Shown one piece after another: positions 1 through 9,058 of a stretch of 64,000 bases of DNA; position 1 is the first letter of the stretch; each line of letters begins with the position of its first letter. The notes beneath the pieces are model-generated. The model ran no database searches. It was not told the DNA's origin and saw only the letters and a list, made by a program, of their open reading frames with translations. This stretch comes from Pseudodesulfovibrio hydrargyri. GTDB lineage: Bacteria; Desulfobacterota; Desulfovibrionia; Desulfovibrionales; Desulfovibrionaceae. The position numbers and the translations under genes are program-made. The stretch covers positions 181,925-245,924 of the forward strand of contig NZ_LKAQ01000005.1 in assembly GCF_001874525.1 (NCBI RefSeq). The letters are read 5' to 3'.

Positions 1-1
1 A

Positions 2-637
2 GTGCGCCAGGCCTCGCGCAACGTGGGCGAGGCCGCGTCCATGATGGGCGTGGCCCGCACCGAGATGGCCACCGTCATGGACGCCCTGAACGACATGGAG
101 GACATGATCGACCAGATCAACTCCGGCGAGCTGGACGGCACCAGTTCCGTGGTCCAGAGCGACTTCGACGCGCTTCGGGACAAGATCACCGGGACCATCT
201 CCGCCGCGGACTTCAACGGCATCGCGGTGCTCGACTCCTCCCAGTGGGGCACGGATCAGATCGACGCCAACGGCAATGTCTACATCCAGTCGAGCAAGGA
301 CGGCGGGTTCAACATCACCTTTCATTCCGTGGACACTCCGTCCAGCGGCGTGGCCTGGTCCGACCTGGACGGCACCGACCTGGGCGCGGCGGGCACTCGC
401 GCCACCCAACTCGGGTACGTCCAGTCGCTGCAAAGCGAGATGTCGGCCATTCAGGACGTGTACGAGGGCAAGGAAGACAGCCTCCAGTCGCAGCAGCTCA
501 ACCTTGAGAGCCAGGCCCAGCTCCTGGACCAGGCCGCCCAGTTGCGCAAACCGTCCGACCCGGACTATTCCCTGGAACAGCTCCTGGCCGATCTCGTGGC
601 CCGGACCACGGGCACGATCTTCGACGGCAACGGCTGA
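2..637 (+). CDS. Flagellin-like protein, 3' part (5' end outside window)
   Basis: The reading frame is already open at the window edge, so the first codons are probably missing. The first ~80 residues have the heptad-like helical pattern of the flagellin N-terminal D0/D1 region (SRNVGEAASMMGVARTEM, then a MxxMIDQINSGELDGTSS stretch and ADFNGIAVLDSS), matching the family pattern ending in 'xxFNGxxLL'. The C-terminal half is predicted helical and Gln-rich, but it does not end like a standard flagellin (no NVLSLL-type tail). It may therefore be a flagellin-like or hook-associated-like filament protein rather than the major flagellin. A strong hairpin follows at 664-691. Confidence 0.65.
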   Translation: MRQASRNVGEAASMMGVARTEMATVMDALNDMEDMIDQINSGELDGTSSVVQSDFDALRDKITGTISAADFNGIAVLDSSQWGTDQIDANGNVYIQSSKDGGFNITFHSVDTPSSGVAWSDLDGTDLGAAGTRATQLGYVQSLQSEMSAIQDVYEGKEDSLQSQQLNLESQAQLLDQAAQLRKPSDPDYSLEQLLADLVARTTGTIFDGNG

Positions 638-663
638 TTTTCCCAAGAAGGCAGTGAAAACGA

Positions 664-694
664 AAGCGCCGGTCCGTACGGACCGGCGCTTCTT
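664..694 (+). terminator. Rho-independent terminator after the flagellin-like gene
   Basis: A perfect 12-bp GC-rich stem (664-675 with 680-691, loop GTAC) is followed by TCTTC. It lies 27 bases after the stop at 637 and before the convergent gene ending at 711, so it probably serves both strands. Confidence 0.8.
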
Positions 695-710
695 CATTGG
701 AGAGACTGGG

Positions 711-1655
711 TCATGAGATGGTTCTTCCTTCGTCTTTTATCAGCCAGGCAACGCTGAGAAGCAGGAATTCCACCACCATCAGTTCGACGCGAAACAGGAT
801 GAGGGCCATGACCAGCACGACGGGGTCGACGAGATGCAGGCAGCCCCCGAGTATGTAAGCCGCGACTCCCTCCCTGACCCCGATGCCGGACGGCGCGAAG
901 AGCGCCAGGATACCGGCGGCGGACGCGAACGCATAGGCGCTGGTCACCATGGCCACGTTGTAGAAGGTCCACTCCAGGGGGGCGAAGCTCCGCAGCAGGG
1001 CGAAAAGGGCGCATCCCGTGAACACGACCACCAGGAAGGCGTAGGGCAGGACCGCGAGGATCTGGCTCTTGGTCAGGAACAGGGATTGTTTCGGTGGTTC
1101 CCTTTTGAAGATTCTGAGTGCCAGCAGAAAGGATTTCTCGAAGAGCGGCGAGCCGATGAAGACGAGGGACAGGGCGATGAAGGCGATACCCGTCACGAAA
1201 TGGGAAACGGCATCGCCGTCACGGTCGATTGCCGCCCCCAGAGCGGGCATGGACAGGACGATGGAGACGATGACCAGGAAGAAGTTCTCGTAGAGCGTGC
1301 TGACGGTGAGCGCCTTCTTCGAAAGGCCGAGCCGTTCGAAAAAATGGATACGTCCGAAGATCATGGCGACCTTCCCCGGGACGTAGCGTCCTATGTGGCC
1401 GTATATGAAGCCGCAAAACCACTGGCTGAACCGAATCTTCCGCGCCGGTTCCTCTACCCGCCTTTGCGTGGCGACGAAGTTCATCAACAGGCTGAGATAC
1501 AGGGGAAGGAGGCAGGTCAGGGAGAGAAGCTGCCACTTGACGTCGATCCTGCTCAAACTCTCCCGCAATGCGTCGAGATTGGCGTTTATGTACCAGGCGC
1601 AGGAAAGCGCTACGGCCAGGAGGTACAGGATCGTCAGTATCTTTTTCAGTGGCAT
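711..1655 (-). CDS. Flippase-like integral membrane protein (UPF0104 / AglD / lysylphosphatidylglycerol synthase TM family)
   Basis: A 314-residue polytopic membrane protein with about eight hydrophobic segments. Family features are the N-terminal TM helix after MPLKK, the GHIGRYVPGKVAMIFGR motif near residue 90 and the late GIGVREGVAAYILGG motif. This family (UPF0104/DUF2029-like, AglD) is usually found next to glycosyltransferases and is thought to move or modify lipid-linked sugars; that role is inferred here. I chose the ATG at 1655 because AGAGGAA lies 9 bases upstream; the frame extends 21 codons further without a better site. It is the last gene of a four-gene minus-strand glycan operon. 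Confidence 0.7.
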   Translation of the reverse strand: MPLKKILTILYLLAVALSCAWYINANLDALRESLSRIDVKWQLLSLTCLLPLYLSLLMNFVATQRRVEEPARKIRFSQWFCGFIYGHIGRYVPGKVAMIFGRIHFFERLGLSKKALTVSTLYENFFLVIVSIVLSMPALGAAIDRDGDAVSHFVTGIAFIALSLVFIGSPLFEKSFLLALRIFKREPPKQSLFLTKSQILAVLPYAFLVVVFTGCALFALLRSFAPLEWTFYNVAMVTSAYAFASAAGILALFAPSGIGVREGVAAYILGGCLHLVDPVVLVMALILFRVELMVVEFLLLSVAWLIKDEGRTIS

Positions 1656-1748
1656 CGTTCGGGATTCCTCTCTGATTCGTTTCCGCTCGGTGGATTCCGG
1701 CAAACGCGGAGGCTGCAAGGCGGATCAAGAGTCTCGCGGAATATAGTT

Positions 1749-2981
1749 TTATTGCAGCGAAAAGAAAATCTGTTTGTACCGTTCTCCGCAGACATCCCAG
1801 GAGAAATTGTCGCGGGCGTACTGCTGTCCGCGTTTCCTGATCGCTTCGGCCTCTTGGGGGTTGTTCAGGGCGTGCAGGACGCAGTCGCTGATAGCCTGCG
1901 GGTCTTTTGATTTGAACCGGTAGCCGGTCACCTTGTCCTCGATGGTCGCATCGATTGTCGGCAGATCGCTCGCGAGCGTCAGGCAGCCGCTCAGCATGGA
2001 TTCCACCAGGACGACCGGCGCCCCTTCGCAATCCCCGTCCCTGGCGACGATGGAAGGGCCGACAAACATGTCGGCGACGGCGAGATATTGAGGGAGTTCG
2101 CGGTTCGGCTTGGGCCCCAGGAAGAGGATGCTCCCTTCCGCGCCCTCGGTTCGCCGGGCGAGTTCCTTCAGGCCCTTTTCCAGTTCGCCGGATCCGATGA
2201 TCAGCAGCCGGGCTTTGGGGTGCGCGCCCAATATGTCCGGCATCGCCTTGATAAGGTACTCGATGCCCTTTTTTTCCGACAGGCGGCCGACAAAGAGCAG
2301 GACCTCGCCTTCGAGCCCAAGCTGCTTTTTCAACTCGCCGTTGTCGGCAGAGGAAGTGAAATTCGCGGAATCGGCCCCCATGGGGATCACGGGGCACTCC
2401 AGGCTGGGCCTGACCCCGATGTCCGAAATCAATTGTCGAAGTTCCTTTGAGACGGCAGTGGCGTAATCGCAACGGTTCAAAAAGAACCGTTTCAGCCCGT
2501 CCAGGCTCCGCAGGCCGTTCAAATCCGCGCCGTGGGACGTGTTGACGATCTTGCAGCGGCTGCGGGTCAGGAAGCGGGCCAGCACGGCTGCGGCCCCTTG
2601 CGGGACCACCCAGTGGGCATGGATATAGTGGGGATTAAACCGCCGGATCATCCTAATGGTGGCCGCCAATTGAAAGAGGAGAAAGAACGGCAGTTGCAGC
2701 CAGAGGAGCCTGTTTCTTTTCAGCGCGGGAAGCATGGCGCCGTCCGTCACTCTTTCGGGAAAAGGCCAGTAATTGAAACGGTGAATGGTCATTCCATCAC
2801 ACTGCTCATCCTTTCGCGCTCCCACGCCGTAGGGAGCGAGGACCAGCACGTCGAACGACGTCGCCAGCCTTTTGGAGAGTTCGTAGACGAATGGCGGGGT
2901 GTGGTCCGCCTCGAAACGGGGGAATGTCGATGTCAGAACCAGAATGCGTTTGGTTTCATCCGTCTTGCCGTCGGTTTTCAT
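1749..2981 (-). CDS. Glycosyltransferase family 4 (GT-B fold)
   Basis: A 410-residue GT4-type glycosyltransferase. The N-terminal Rossmann half begins ILVLTSTFPRFEADHTPPFV (typical of GT4 enzymes acting on activated sugars at the cytoplasmic face). The C-terminal half has LLFVGRLSEKKGIEYLIKA, a nucleotide-sugar binding loop, and the EX7E-like segment GDCEGAPVVLVESMLSG. A start at 2981 is preferred over 3023 because AAAGGAA precedes it. The gene sits between a GT-C-like membrane protein and a flippase-like protein, consistent with building a surface polysaccharide or glycolipid. The sugar cannot be predicted. Confidence 0.8.
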   Translation of the reverse strand: MKTDGKTDETKRILVLTSTFPRFEADHTPPFVYELSKRLATSFDVLVLAPYGVGARKDEQCDGMTIHRFNYWPFPERVTDGAMLPALKRNRLLWLQLPFFLLFQLAATIRMIRRFNPHYIHAHWVVPQGAAAVLARFLTRSRCKIVNTSHGADLNGLRSLDGLKRFFLNRCDYATAVSKELRQLISDIGVRPSLECPVIPMGADSANFTSSADNGELKKQLGLEGEVLLFVGRLSEKKGIEYLIKAMPDILGAHPKARLLIIGSGELEKGLKELARRTEGAEGSILFLGPKPNRELPQYLAVADMFVGPSIVARDGDCEGAPVVLVESMLSGCLTLASDLPTIDATIEDKVTGYRFKSKDPQAISDCVLHALNNPQEAEAIRKRGQQYARDNFSWDVCGERYKQIFFSLQ

Positions 2982-3058
2982 CGTCCACTTTTCCTTTGAA
3001 GGACTGCCCCTATAAGAGTGCAAAAGGTTTTAGCCATCACCCCATACCCAAGTCGATT

Positions 3059-4549
3059 CTAGATAATAGTCCTGATCTTATGCAGTACGAGGTCCATCAC
3101 CCAGGAGTCGCTCGAGTGTGAAACCCATGCTGTTCTGTAAGCCACGGATTCGGCCATGGAAACGCATGCGGAGAACACGCTCCACCAGGCAAAGAACCTG
3201 ATGAATCCGCCATGGAGCTGCGTGGGGGAAACCCGGCCTTTCGCTGCGAAAAGGACGCACAGTCCCAAAAAGAGAAACGGCCAGAATTCCGCTTTGTAGC
3301 GCACGGTGATGGTCGGATAGGAGAACATGAGCAGCATCGGAATGAGGAGCGTGGTCGCCAGGATAAAATAGGAAATGGTTTCAGGCTGTTTGGTGAATTC
3401 CTTTCTTCCCTTGCCAAAGGTGAACAGGGCGGCGAAGAACCAGGGACTCCACATGAGCAGCAGGGGGGCCGGGTCTTCCAACCGCATGGTCCCGGTCCCG
3501 AACAGGCCGGTCAGCCTGTCGTAGACCGAATGGGCGTATCCTCCCATCCCGACGCCGGTCAGATGGAATATCGCGCCGGGAATGATCCTGCGGATGCTGA
3601 AGCGGCCATGCTGCTTGACCGCGAGGTGGCGTCCGGACAACCCTTCGCCGTTCAGAATGAAACCGTACCGCTCCAGGGGCGCGGGGTCGAAGGGGGCTCC
3701 CCATTTGACCCAGTTCAAAAAGAGCAGCAGGCACCCGAAGGCGAACAGTATGAGCATCGGGGCGACCACCGTCTTCGGGGCGAAGATCGCCCTGACGGCA
3801 CTTTTCAGGGGGCCGTGTTCCGTCCGGAACCGCACATATCCCTGGTAGGCATGGAGCAGGCAGAACAGCGTGACCCCAAAATACAATGCGATGGCCATGG
3901 TCGGGCGCGTGTGCAGCATGATCCCCGCGATGATAGCCAGGGCAGTCATGTTCCCGGGCGCGGATTCGGAACGGACCAGCATGCCGCGCAGGACGATCCA
4001 GGCGAAAAGCATGACCCCGAGGAGCCCGAGAGCGATGGGCTCATGATAGACCGAACCGTTTGCGCACAATATCAATGTCGGGGAGGCGAGCCATATCAGC
4101 AGGGTGGACGAGAGGTACAGCTTGCCGCTCCATCCGTAGCCTTTGGAGGCATGCCGCATCACGGTGTGCAGGATGGATTGGGAGATCGCCGCGATGCCGA
4201 TCGAGGAGGCGAAGACGATGACTCGCGAAACCGGGACCGTCGCCAGATCGACGAAGAAATGAAACGGCAACCTGAGGAGCGCCGGGAAAAAACCAAAGTA
4301 GGTGTAAACACGGCCGTCAAGGGCATAGAACCCTTCGTCCCCGATGACGGCGGGGGTGAGATCCAGCCTTCCATCCCAGAGGCTCAGGAAGAAATCGTTA
4401 TATACCAAGCCGAACTTTTCCAGCCCGAAGAAGTTGAGCGTGCCGTTCGTGATCAGCAGGGCGTTCCAAACGATGCATATGAGAATGATTGAATAATAGA
4501 GAGGCGTTATCTTTTGGTGATTGTCAATATTCAAGTCGGCGGAATGCAC
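3059..4549 (-). CDS. Polytopic membrane protein, putative GT-C-type glycosyltransferase
   Basis: 496 residues with ~11-12 hydrophobic segments and two larger loops. The N-terminal extracytoplasmic loop (GRVYTYFGFFPALLRLPFH) and the overall layout resemble GT-C enzymes that take sugars from polyprenyl-phosphate donors, but I see no diagnostic DD/DE motif with certainty. The gene lies directly downstream of a DPM1-like GT2, which would make the polyprenyl-P-sugar such an enzyme needs; this is the main reason for the call. The product could equally be an oligosaccharide flippase or polymerase. Confidence 0.5.
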   Translation of the reverse strand: MHSADLNIDNHQKITPLYYSIILICIVWNALLITNGTLNFFGLEKFGLVYNDFFLSLWDGRLDLTPAVIGDEGFYALDGRVYTYFGFFPALLRLPFHFFVDLATVPVSRVIVFASSIGIAAISQSILHTVMRHASKGYGWSGKLYLSSTLLIWLASPTLILCANGSVYHEPIALGLLGVMLFAWIVLRGMLVRSESAPGNMTALAIIAGIMLHTRPTMAIALYFGVTLFCLLHAYQGYVRFRTEHGPLKSAVRAIFAPKTVVAPMLILFAFGCLLLFLNWVKWGAPFDPAPLERYGFILNGEGLSGRHLAVKQHGRFSIRRIIPGAIFHLTGVGMGGYAHSVYDRLTGLFGTGTMRLEDPAPLLLMWSPWFFAALFTFGKGRKEFTKQPETISYFILATTLLIPMLLMFSYPTITVRYKAEFWPFLFLGLCVLFAAKGRVSPTQLHGGFIRFFAWWSVFSACVSMAESVAYRTAWVSHSSDSWVMDLVLHKIRTII

Positions 4550-4616
4550 ACGATCCTCCTGGAGAGCAGACGCAAGCCGGGGTGGGCCAAGAATAATGAA
4601 CTGCCATGCCGATGAA

Positions 4617-5591
4617 CTATGGCTCGGACTTGCCGTTCTTTGACTTCTCGTCTTCGATGAGTTCCAGCCGACGGACTTTTTCCAGGGTCAGTTCTATCAA
4701 ATGTCGGTTGAAGTTTACGACATCGGCAACGATACCAAATAAATAGGCGACGAATCCAAGAATGAGAAGGGCGCCTCCGATGACCAGCGACTGGATATGG
4801 CCGGCACCTTCACCCATCATATACAGGATCAGGAAACGGACTATCGGGATAAACCCTATGATGAAGAAGACGGACCCCACATAGAAGCATACCCTGAGCG
4901 GCTGGTACATGGCGTACATCCGCACCATGGTGGAGACCTGCTTTTGGATGAACAGGGGGATGCTTTTGAATAATCTCGATTCCCGGGTTTTGGGATTGGT
5001 CTCCACGGGCACGGAAGCCACGGCCATGTGCTTCTTGCCCGCCTGGATGATCATTTCGGTTGTGTAGCTGAAGTTGGACACGATGTTGATCTTGAGGGCG
5101 GCCTCCCGTGTGATGGCCCGGAACCCGCTGACGGCGTCAGGGATGTCCACGCCCGCCAGCCTGCTGACGATGCCGCTGCCGAACCACTGGAGGATTTTTT
5201 TCCCCCGGGAAAAGTGTTCCACCTTTTCGGTCTGCCGGTTGCCAACCACCAACTCGGCCTCGCCCGCCAGAATGGGCTGGATCAGCTTCGGTATGTCCCA
5301 TCCGGCGTATTGGTTGTCGCCGTCCGTATTGACTATGATGTCCGCGCCCAGCTTGAGACAGGCCTCCAACCCCTTGCGGAACGTCCTGGCCAGCCCCAGG
5401 TTCTTGCGGTTCACGACTATATGGTCCACGCCGTTCTCTTGGGCGACGCGTATGGTTTCGTCCGTTGAGCCGTCATCGATGATCAGGATTTCGACCTCGT
5501 CTATCCCCTCGATTTCCCTCGGAATATCCGCAAGCGTCGCCGGAAGCGTATGCTCTTCGTTGTAGCATGGAATCTGGATAATTAACTTCAA
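4617..5591 (-). CDS. Glycosyltransferase family 2, DPM1/GtrB-like polyprenyl-phosphate sugar transferase
   Basis: 324 residues. The N-terminal GT-A domain starts IIQIPCYNEEHTLPATL and has the IIDDGSTDET motif and the DxD-like NTDGDNQY, typical of dolichol-phosphate-mannose synthase/GtrB-type enzymes that load a sugar onto a polyprenyl phosphate. Residues ~225-300 hold two membrane segments (FYVGSVFFIIGFIPIV and LVIGGALLILGFVAYLF), as in GtrB, followed by a short cytoplasmic tail. It is the first gene of the minus-strand operon 5591-711 and probably supplies the lipid-linked sugar for the neighbouring GT-C-like protein. Confidence 0.8.
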   Translation of the reverse strand: MKLIIQIPCYNEEHTLPATLADIPREIEGIDEVEILIIDDGSTDETIRVAQENGVDHIVVNRKNLGLARTFRKGLEACLKLGADIIVNTDGDNQYAGWDIPKLIQPILAGEAELVVGNRQTEKVEHFSRGKKILQWFGSGIVSRLAGVDIPDAVSGFRAITREAALKINIVSNFSYTTEMIIQAGKKHMAVASVPVETNPKTRESRLFKSIPLFIQKQVSTMVRMYAMYQPLRVCFYVGSVFFIIGFIPIVRFLILYMMGEGAGHIQSLVIGGALLILGFVAYLFGIVADVVNFNRHLIELTLEKVRRLELIEDEKSKNGKSEP

Positions 5592-5666
5592 CCTATCCCT
5601 CCGGTTTCATTGGTGTTGACGGCCGCCAATGAGCCGATATGCAACGTTGCGAATAAACTTCGCAAT

Positions 5667-5695
5667 TTGATATATTACTATAGGTATTCCCGCAA
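5667..5695 (-). promoter_or_regulatory. Possible sigma70 promoter of the glycan operon
   Basis: On the minus strand TTGCGG (5690-5695) and TATCAA (5667-5672) are 17 bases apart, about 75 bases before the GT2 start. The surrounding 5592-5830 stretch has no gene and is AT-richer; a GCAACGTTGC palindrome lies at 5641-5650, between this promoter and the gene. Confidence 0.35.
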
Positions 5696-5830
5696 GTCAT
5701 CCCGAGATCTGGCCTGTAACTATTTTAGCATGAAGTTGGAAAAACCGCCGCCGGGAATGGGGCAGGGGAGTTGGAGGACAGATGCTGTCGGTATGCCGTC
5801 GGGCTTCCGTCTCGGCGTGCCCAAAAAGAA

Positions 5831-5860
5831 AAAACCGCCGATCTTTCGATCAGCGGTTTT
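5831..5860 (-). terminator. Rho-independent terminator of the RND efflux operon
   Basis: The stem AAAACCGCYGATC pairs across a GAAA-type loop; on the minus strand it is followed by TTTCTTTTTGG. It lies ~60 bases past the RND permease stop. Its sequence closely resembles the terminator at 11268-11297. Confidence 0.8.
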
Positions 5861-5920
5861 GGTATGGATGGGGTTGAATCGTCCACCAAAGCGGACCACT
5901 TCCCGTTGGCCTTCGCCATC

Positions 5921-8900
5921 CTAACCGGATGGATTATTCTTTCCCTTGAACAGGCCGTAAATCAGCACGAAGAACAGGGGAATGAATACGAGGTCGATGA
6001 ACGTCGCGGACATCATGCCGCCGCAGACCGCCGTACCGATGGCGTTCATGGCACCGGCGCCGGCCCCTCTGTTGAGGGCCAGGGGCAAAACGCCGAAGAA
6101 GAAGGCCAGAGACGTCATGAGCACCGGCCGGAACCGGGTCTTGACCGCGCCCAGGGTCGCATCAATGAGGCCCTCGCCGTGTCCCATGCGCTCCTTGATG
6201 AACTGAATGATCAAGATCGCGTTTTTCGTCGAAAGGCCCAACGTGGTCAGGAAGCCGATCTGGAAGTAGACGTCATTGTGCAGCCCGCGCAGCGAGGTGG
6301 CCACGATGGCACCGAACACGCCCAGCGGGAGCATCAACAGGTTGACGACGGGGATGGTCCAACTCTCGTACAGAGCGGCCACGCAGAGGAAGATGACGAA
6401 GATGGAGAAGACATAGAGTATTGGTCCCTGTGACGTGGCCATGCGCTCCTGATAGGAGAGGCCGGTCCAGTCGTAGCCGATGCCCTCAGGCAGTTTGCGG
6501 ACGATTTCCTCCATGGCCGTCATGGCCTCGCCGGTGCTGTGACCGGGCGCGGCTTCGCCCCAGATGTTGAAGGACGGGAAGGCGTTGTAGCGTTCCAGTT
6601 TCGGCGATCCCGTGGCCCACCGGCCGGTGGCGAAGGAGGAGAAGGGAACCATGGTGCCCTCGTCGTTGCGGACGTAGAGCTTCTCAAGGTCCGTCGGCAG
6701 CATGCGGTAGGGGGAATCCGCCTGGACATAGACCTTCTTGACCCGTCCGGCCTGGACGAAGTCGTTGACGTAGGAACCGCCGAAGGCCGCGGACAGGGTC
6801 GTGTGAATGGACGAGATGGGCACGCCCAGGGCGCCCGCCTTTCCCCAGTCGACATCGACGTAGTACTGCGGGGCGTCCTCGATACCGTTGGGCCGGACCC
6901 GGGCCAGTCGGGGGTCCTGTGCGGCCATGCCCAGGAGCTGATTGCGGGCCTCCATGAATTTCTGATGTCCCAGGCCTCCCATGTCCAGCAGCTCGAAGTC
7001 GAATCCCGACGCCATGCCCAACTCCACCACCGGGGGCGGCGGGAAGGCGTACACGGAGGCACCCTTGATCTTGGAAAAGGCCCGCATGGCCCTGCCCGCA
7101 AGACTGGGGACCGACATGGTGGGATCGTTGCGTTCCTCCCACGGCTTGAGCTTGACGAAGCCAAAGGCCATATTCTGCCCCTGACCGCCGAACGAGACAC
7201 CGGCGATGGGCATGATGGACTCGATCACGTCCTGTTCGTTTTCCATGAAGTATTTCTGGACTTCGTCCATGATCGCCGTGGTCTGCTCCAAGGTGGAACC
7301 CGAGGGAAGCGTGGCCTGAACCAGCAGGATGCCCTGGTCCTCATCCGGGATATAGGAGGTGGACATGCGCATGAACAAAAAGCCCACGGCCGCCACGAGC
7401 AGGGCGTAGAACATCAGGTACGGGATCTTTCGCGAGAAGGAATGGTGGACGAGTTCAACATACAGTCTTCTGGTCTTGGTGAAGACGCTCTCGAACCAGC
7501 GGAAGAACGGGCGCATGAAGAAGATCGCGTTGGTCGCGGGGCCGTGCCCTTTTTCCGTGGGTTTGAGGAACGTCGCGCACAGCACCGGGGTCAGGATCAG
7601 GGCCACGAGCACCGAAAGGAGCATGGAGGCGATGATGGTGATGGAAAACTGACGGTAGAGCACGCCTGTGGAGCCCTGAAAAAAGGCCATGGGGCCGAAG
7701 ACCGCGGACAGCACCAGCCCGATGCCGATCAGGGCGCTGGTGATTTCGTCCATGGATTTGGCCGTGGCCTCCCGTGGCGAGAGCCCTTCCTCGGCCATGA
7801 TCCGTTCCACGTTCTCGACCACGACGATGGCGTCGTCCACCAATAGGCCGATAGCCAGGACCATGGCGAACATGGTCAGCATGTTGATGGAAAAGCCGAA
7901 AAGCCCGAGCACGGCGAAGGTTCCCAAAAGAACCACCGGTACGGCGATGGTCGGGATCAGGGTCGCCCGGATACTCCCCATGAAGACGTACATGATGACA
8001 AAGACCAGGAGTACGGCCTCGAACAGGGTGTTGACCACCTCCTCGATGGCCACCACGGTAAACGGTGTGGTGTCGTAGGGGTAGACCACTTCCATCCCGA
8101 CGGGGAAGTAGGCGCTCAGCTCCTTGAGTTTCGCCTTGATGGCGTTGGCCGTGTCCAGGGCGTTGGCCCCTGCGGCCTGGCGGATGGCCATGGCCGCCGA
8201 GGGGACGCCGTTGTAGCGGGCGTCGACGTCGTAGCGCTCGGTTCCCAATTCGGTGCGGGCGATGTCCCTGATGCGGATTACCGAGCCGTCCTGATTGGAG
8301 CGGATGGGGATGGAGGCGAATTCATCCGGGGTCTGCAACAGGTGCTGCACCACGATGGGGGCGTTGATGCGCTGCCCCTTTTCGGCCGGCGTGCCGCCCA
8401 GCTGTCCGGCCGAAACCTCGACGTTGTAGTTCCGCAAGGCCGTGATGACGTCGTCCATGGTCAGGCTGTAGTTGGTCAGGCGGTCGGGATTGACCCATAC
8501 GCGCATGGCGTACTGGGTGCCGAAGCTCTCCACCTCGCCCACGCCGGGGACGCGGGCCAGGACCTTTTCCAGGTTGGACTGGGCGTAGTCCCGCAGGTCC
8601 TCGCTGCTCATGCTCCCGTCTCTCGAAATGAGCCCGATGATGATCAGGTAGTTTCGGGTGGATTTGCTGACCTTGATGCCGAAGCGCTGCACCGAGTCGG
8701 GCAGGCTGGCCGTGGCCAGTTGCAGCTTGTTCTGCACCTTGGTCCAGGCAAGGTCCGGATCGGTGCCCGGGGTAAAGGTCAATTCGATGCGCGACTGGCC
8801 AGAAGAGGAGCTCGTACCGGTCAGATAGAGCATGCCGTCCAGGCCGGTCATCTTCTGCTCGATGATCTGGGTGACCGTGTTTTCGACGGTCTCCGCCGAA

Positions 8901-9058
8901 GCGCCGGTGTAGAAGGACTCGATCGAGATGGAGGGCGGAGCGATGGGCGGATACTGCGAGATCGGCATTACATAGATCATGAGCGCGCCGAGCGTCATGA
9001 TGATGATGGCGATGACCCAGGCGAAGACCGGACGGTCAAGAAAGAATTTCGACAGCAT
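5921..9058 (-). CDS. RND multidrug efflux permease (AcrB/MexB, HAE1 family)
   Basis: 1045 residues, the usual size of HAE1 inner-membrane transporters that use the proton gradient to expel drugs, detergents or solvents through a tripartite pump. It begins with the typical MLSKFFLDRPVFAWVIAIIIM. The proton-relay pair is in TM4 (LVDDAIVVVENV) and the matching Lys is in TM10 (LGLSTKNAILI). Two large periplasmic porter/docking loops are present, and the F-x-x-P-rich pore region includes FPPPPVVELG. The ATG overlaps the adaptor stop by one base (TAATG), so the two are co-translated. No outer-membrane TolC-type channel gene is adjacent, so it must use one encoded elsewhere. Confidence 0.95.
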   Translation of the reverse strand: MLSKFFLDRPVFAWVIAIIIMTLGALMIYVMPISQYPPIAPPSISIESFYTGASAETVENTVTQIIEQKMTGLDGMLYLTGTSSSSGQSRIELTFTPGTDPDLAWTKVQNKLQLATASLPDSVQRFGIKVSKSTRNYLIIIGLISRDGSMSSEDLRDYAQSNLEKVLARVPGVGEVESFGTQYAMRVWVNPDRLTNYSLTMDDVITALRNYNVEVSAGQLGGTPAEKGQRINAPIVVQHLLQTPDEFASIPIRSNQDGSVIRIRDIARTELGTERYDVDARYNGVPSAAMAIRQAAGANALDTANAIKAKLKELSAYFPVGMEVVYPYDTTPFTVVAIEEVVNTLFEAVLLVFVIMYVFMGSIRATLIPTIAVPVVLLGTFAVLGLFGFSINMLTMFAMVLAIGLLVDDAIVVVENVERIMAEEGLSPREATAKSMDEITSALIGIGLVLSAVFGPMAFFQGSTGVLYRQFSITIIASMLLSVLVALILTPVLCATFLKPTEKGHGPATNAIFFMRPFFRWFESVFTKTRRLYVELVHHSFSRKIPYLMFYALLVAAVGFLFMRMSTSYIPDEDQGILLVQATLPSGSTLEQTTAIMDEVQKYFMENEQDVIESIMPIAGVSFGGQGQNMAFGFVKLKPWEERNDPTMSVPSLAGRAMRAFSKIKGASVYAFPPPPVVELGMASGFDFELLDMGGLGHQKFMEARNQLLGMAAQDPRLARVRPNGIEDAPQYYVDVDWGKAGALGVPISSIHTTLSAAFGGSYVNDFVQAGRVKKVYVQADSPYRMLPTDLEKLYVRNDEGTMVPFSSFATGRWATGSPKLERYNAFPSFNIWGEAAPGHSTGEAMTAMEEIVRKLPEGIGYDWTGLSYQERMATSQGPILYVFSIFVIFLCVAALYESWTIPVVNLLMLPLGVFGAIVATSLRGLHNDVYFQIGFLTTLGLSTKNAILIIQFIKERMGHGEGLIDATLGAVKTRFRPVLMTSLAFFFGVLPLALNRGAGAGAMNAIGTAVCGGMMSATFIDLVFIPLFFVLIYGLFKGKNNPSG

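Noticed and set aside
5882..5920. tRNA-like stretch after the RND gene (GGATGG...CCATCC ends)
   Set aside because: Too short, with no anticodon arm or TTCGA T-arm; it is simply the 3' UTR before the terminator.
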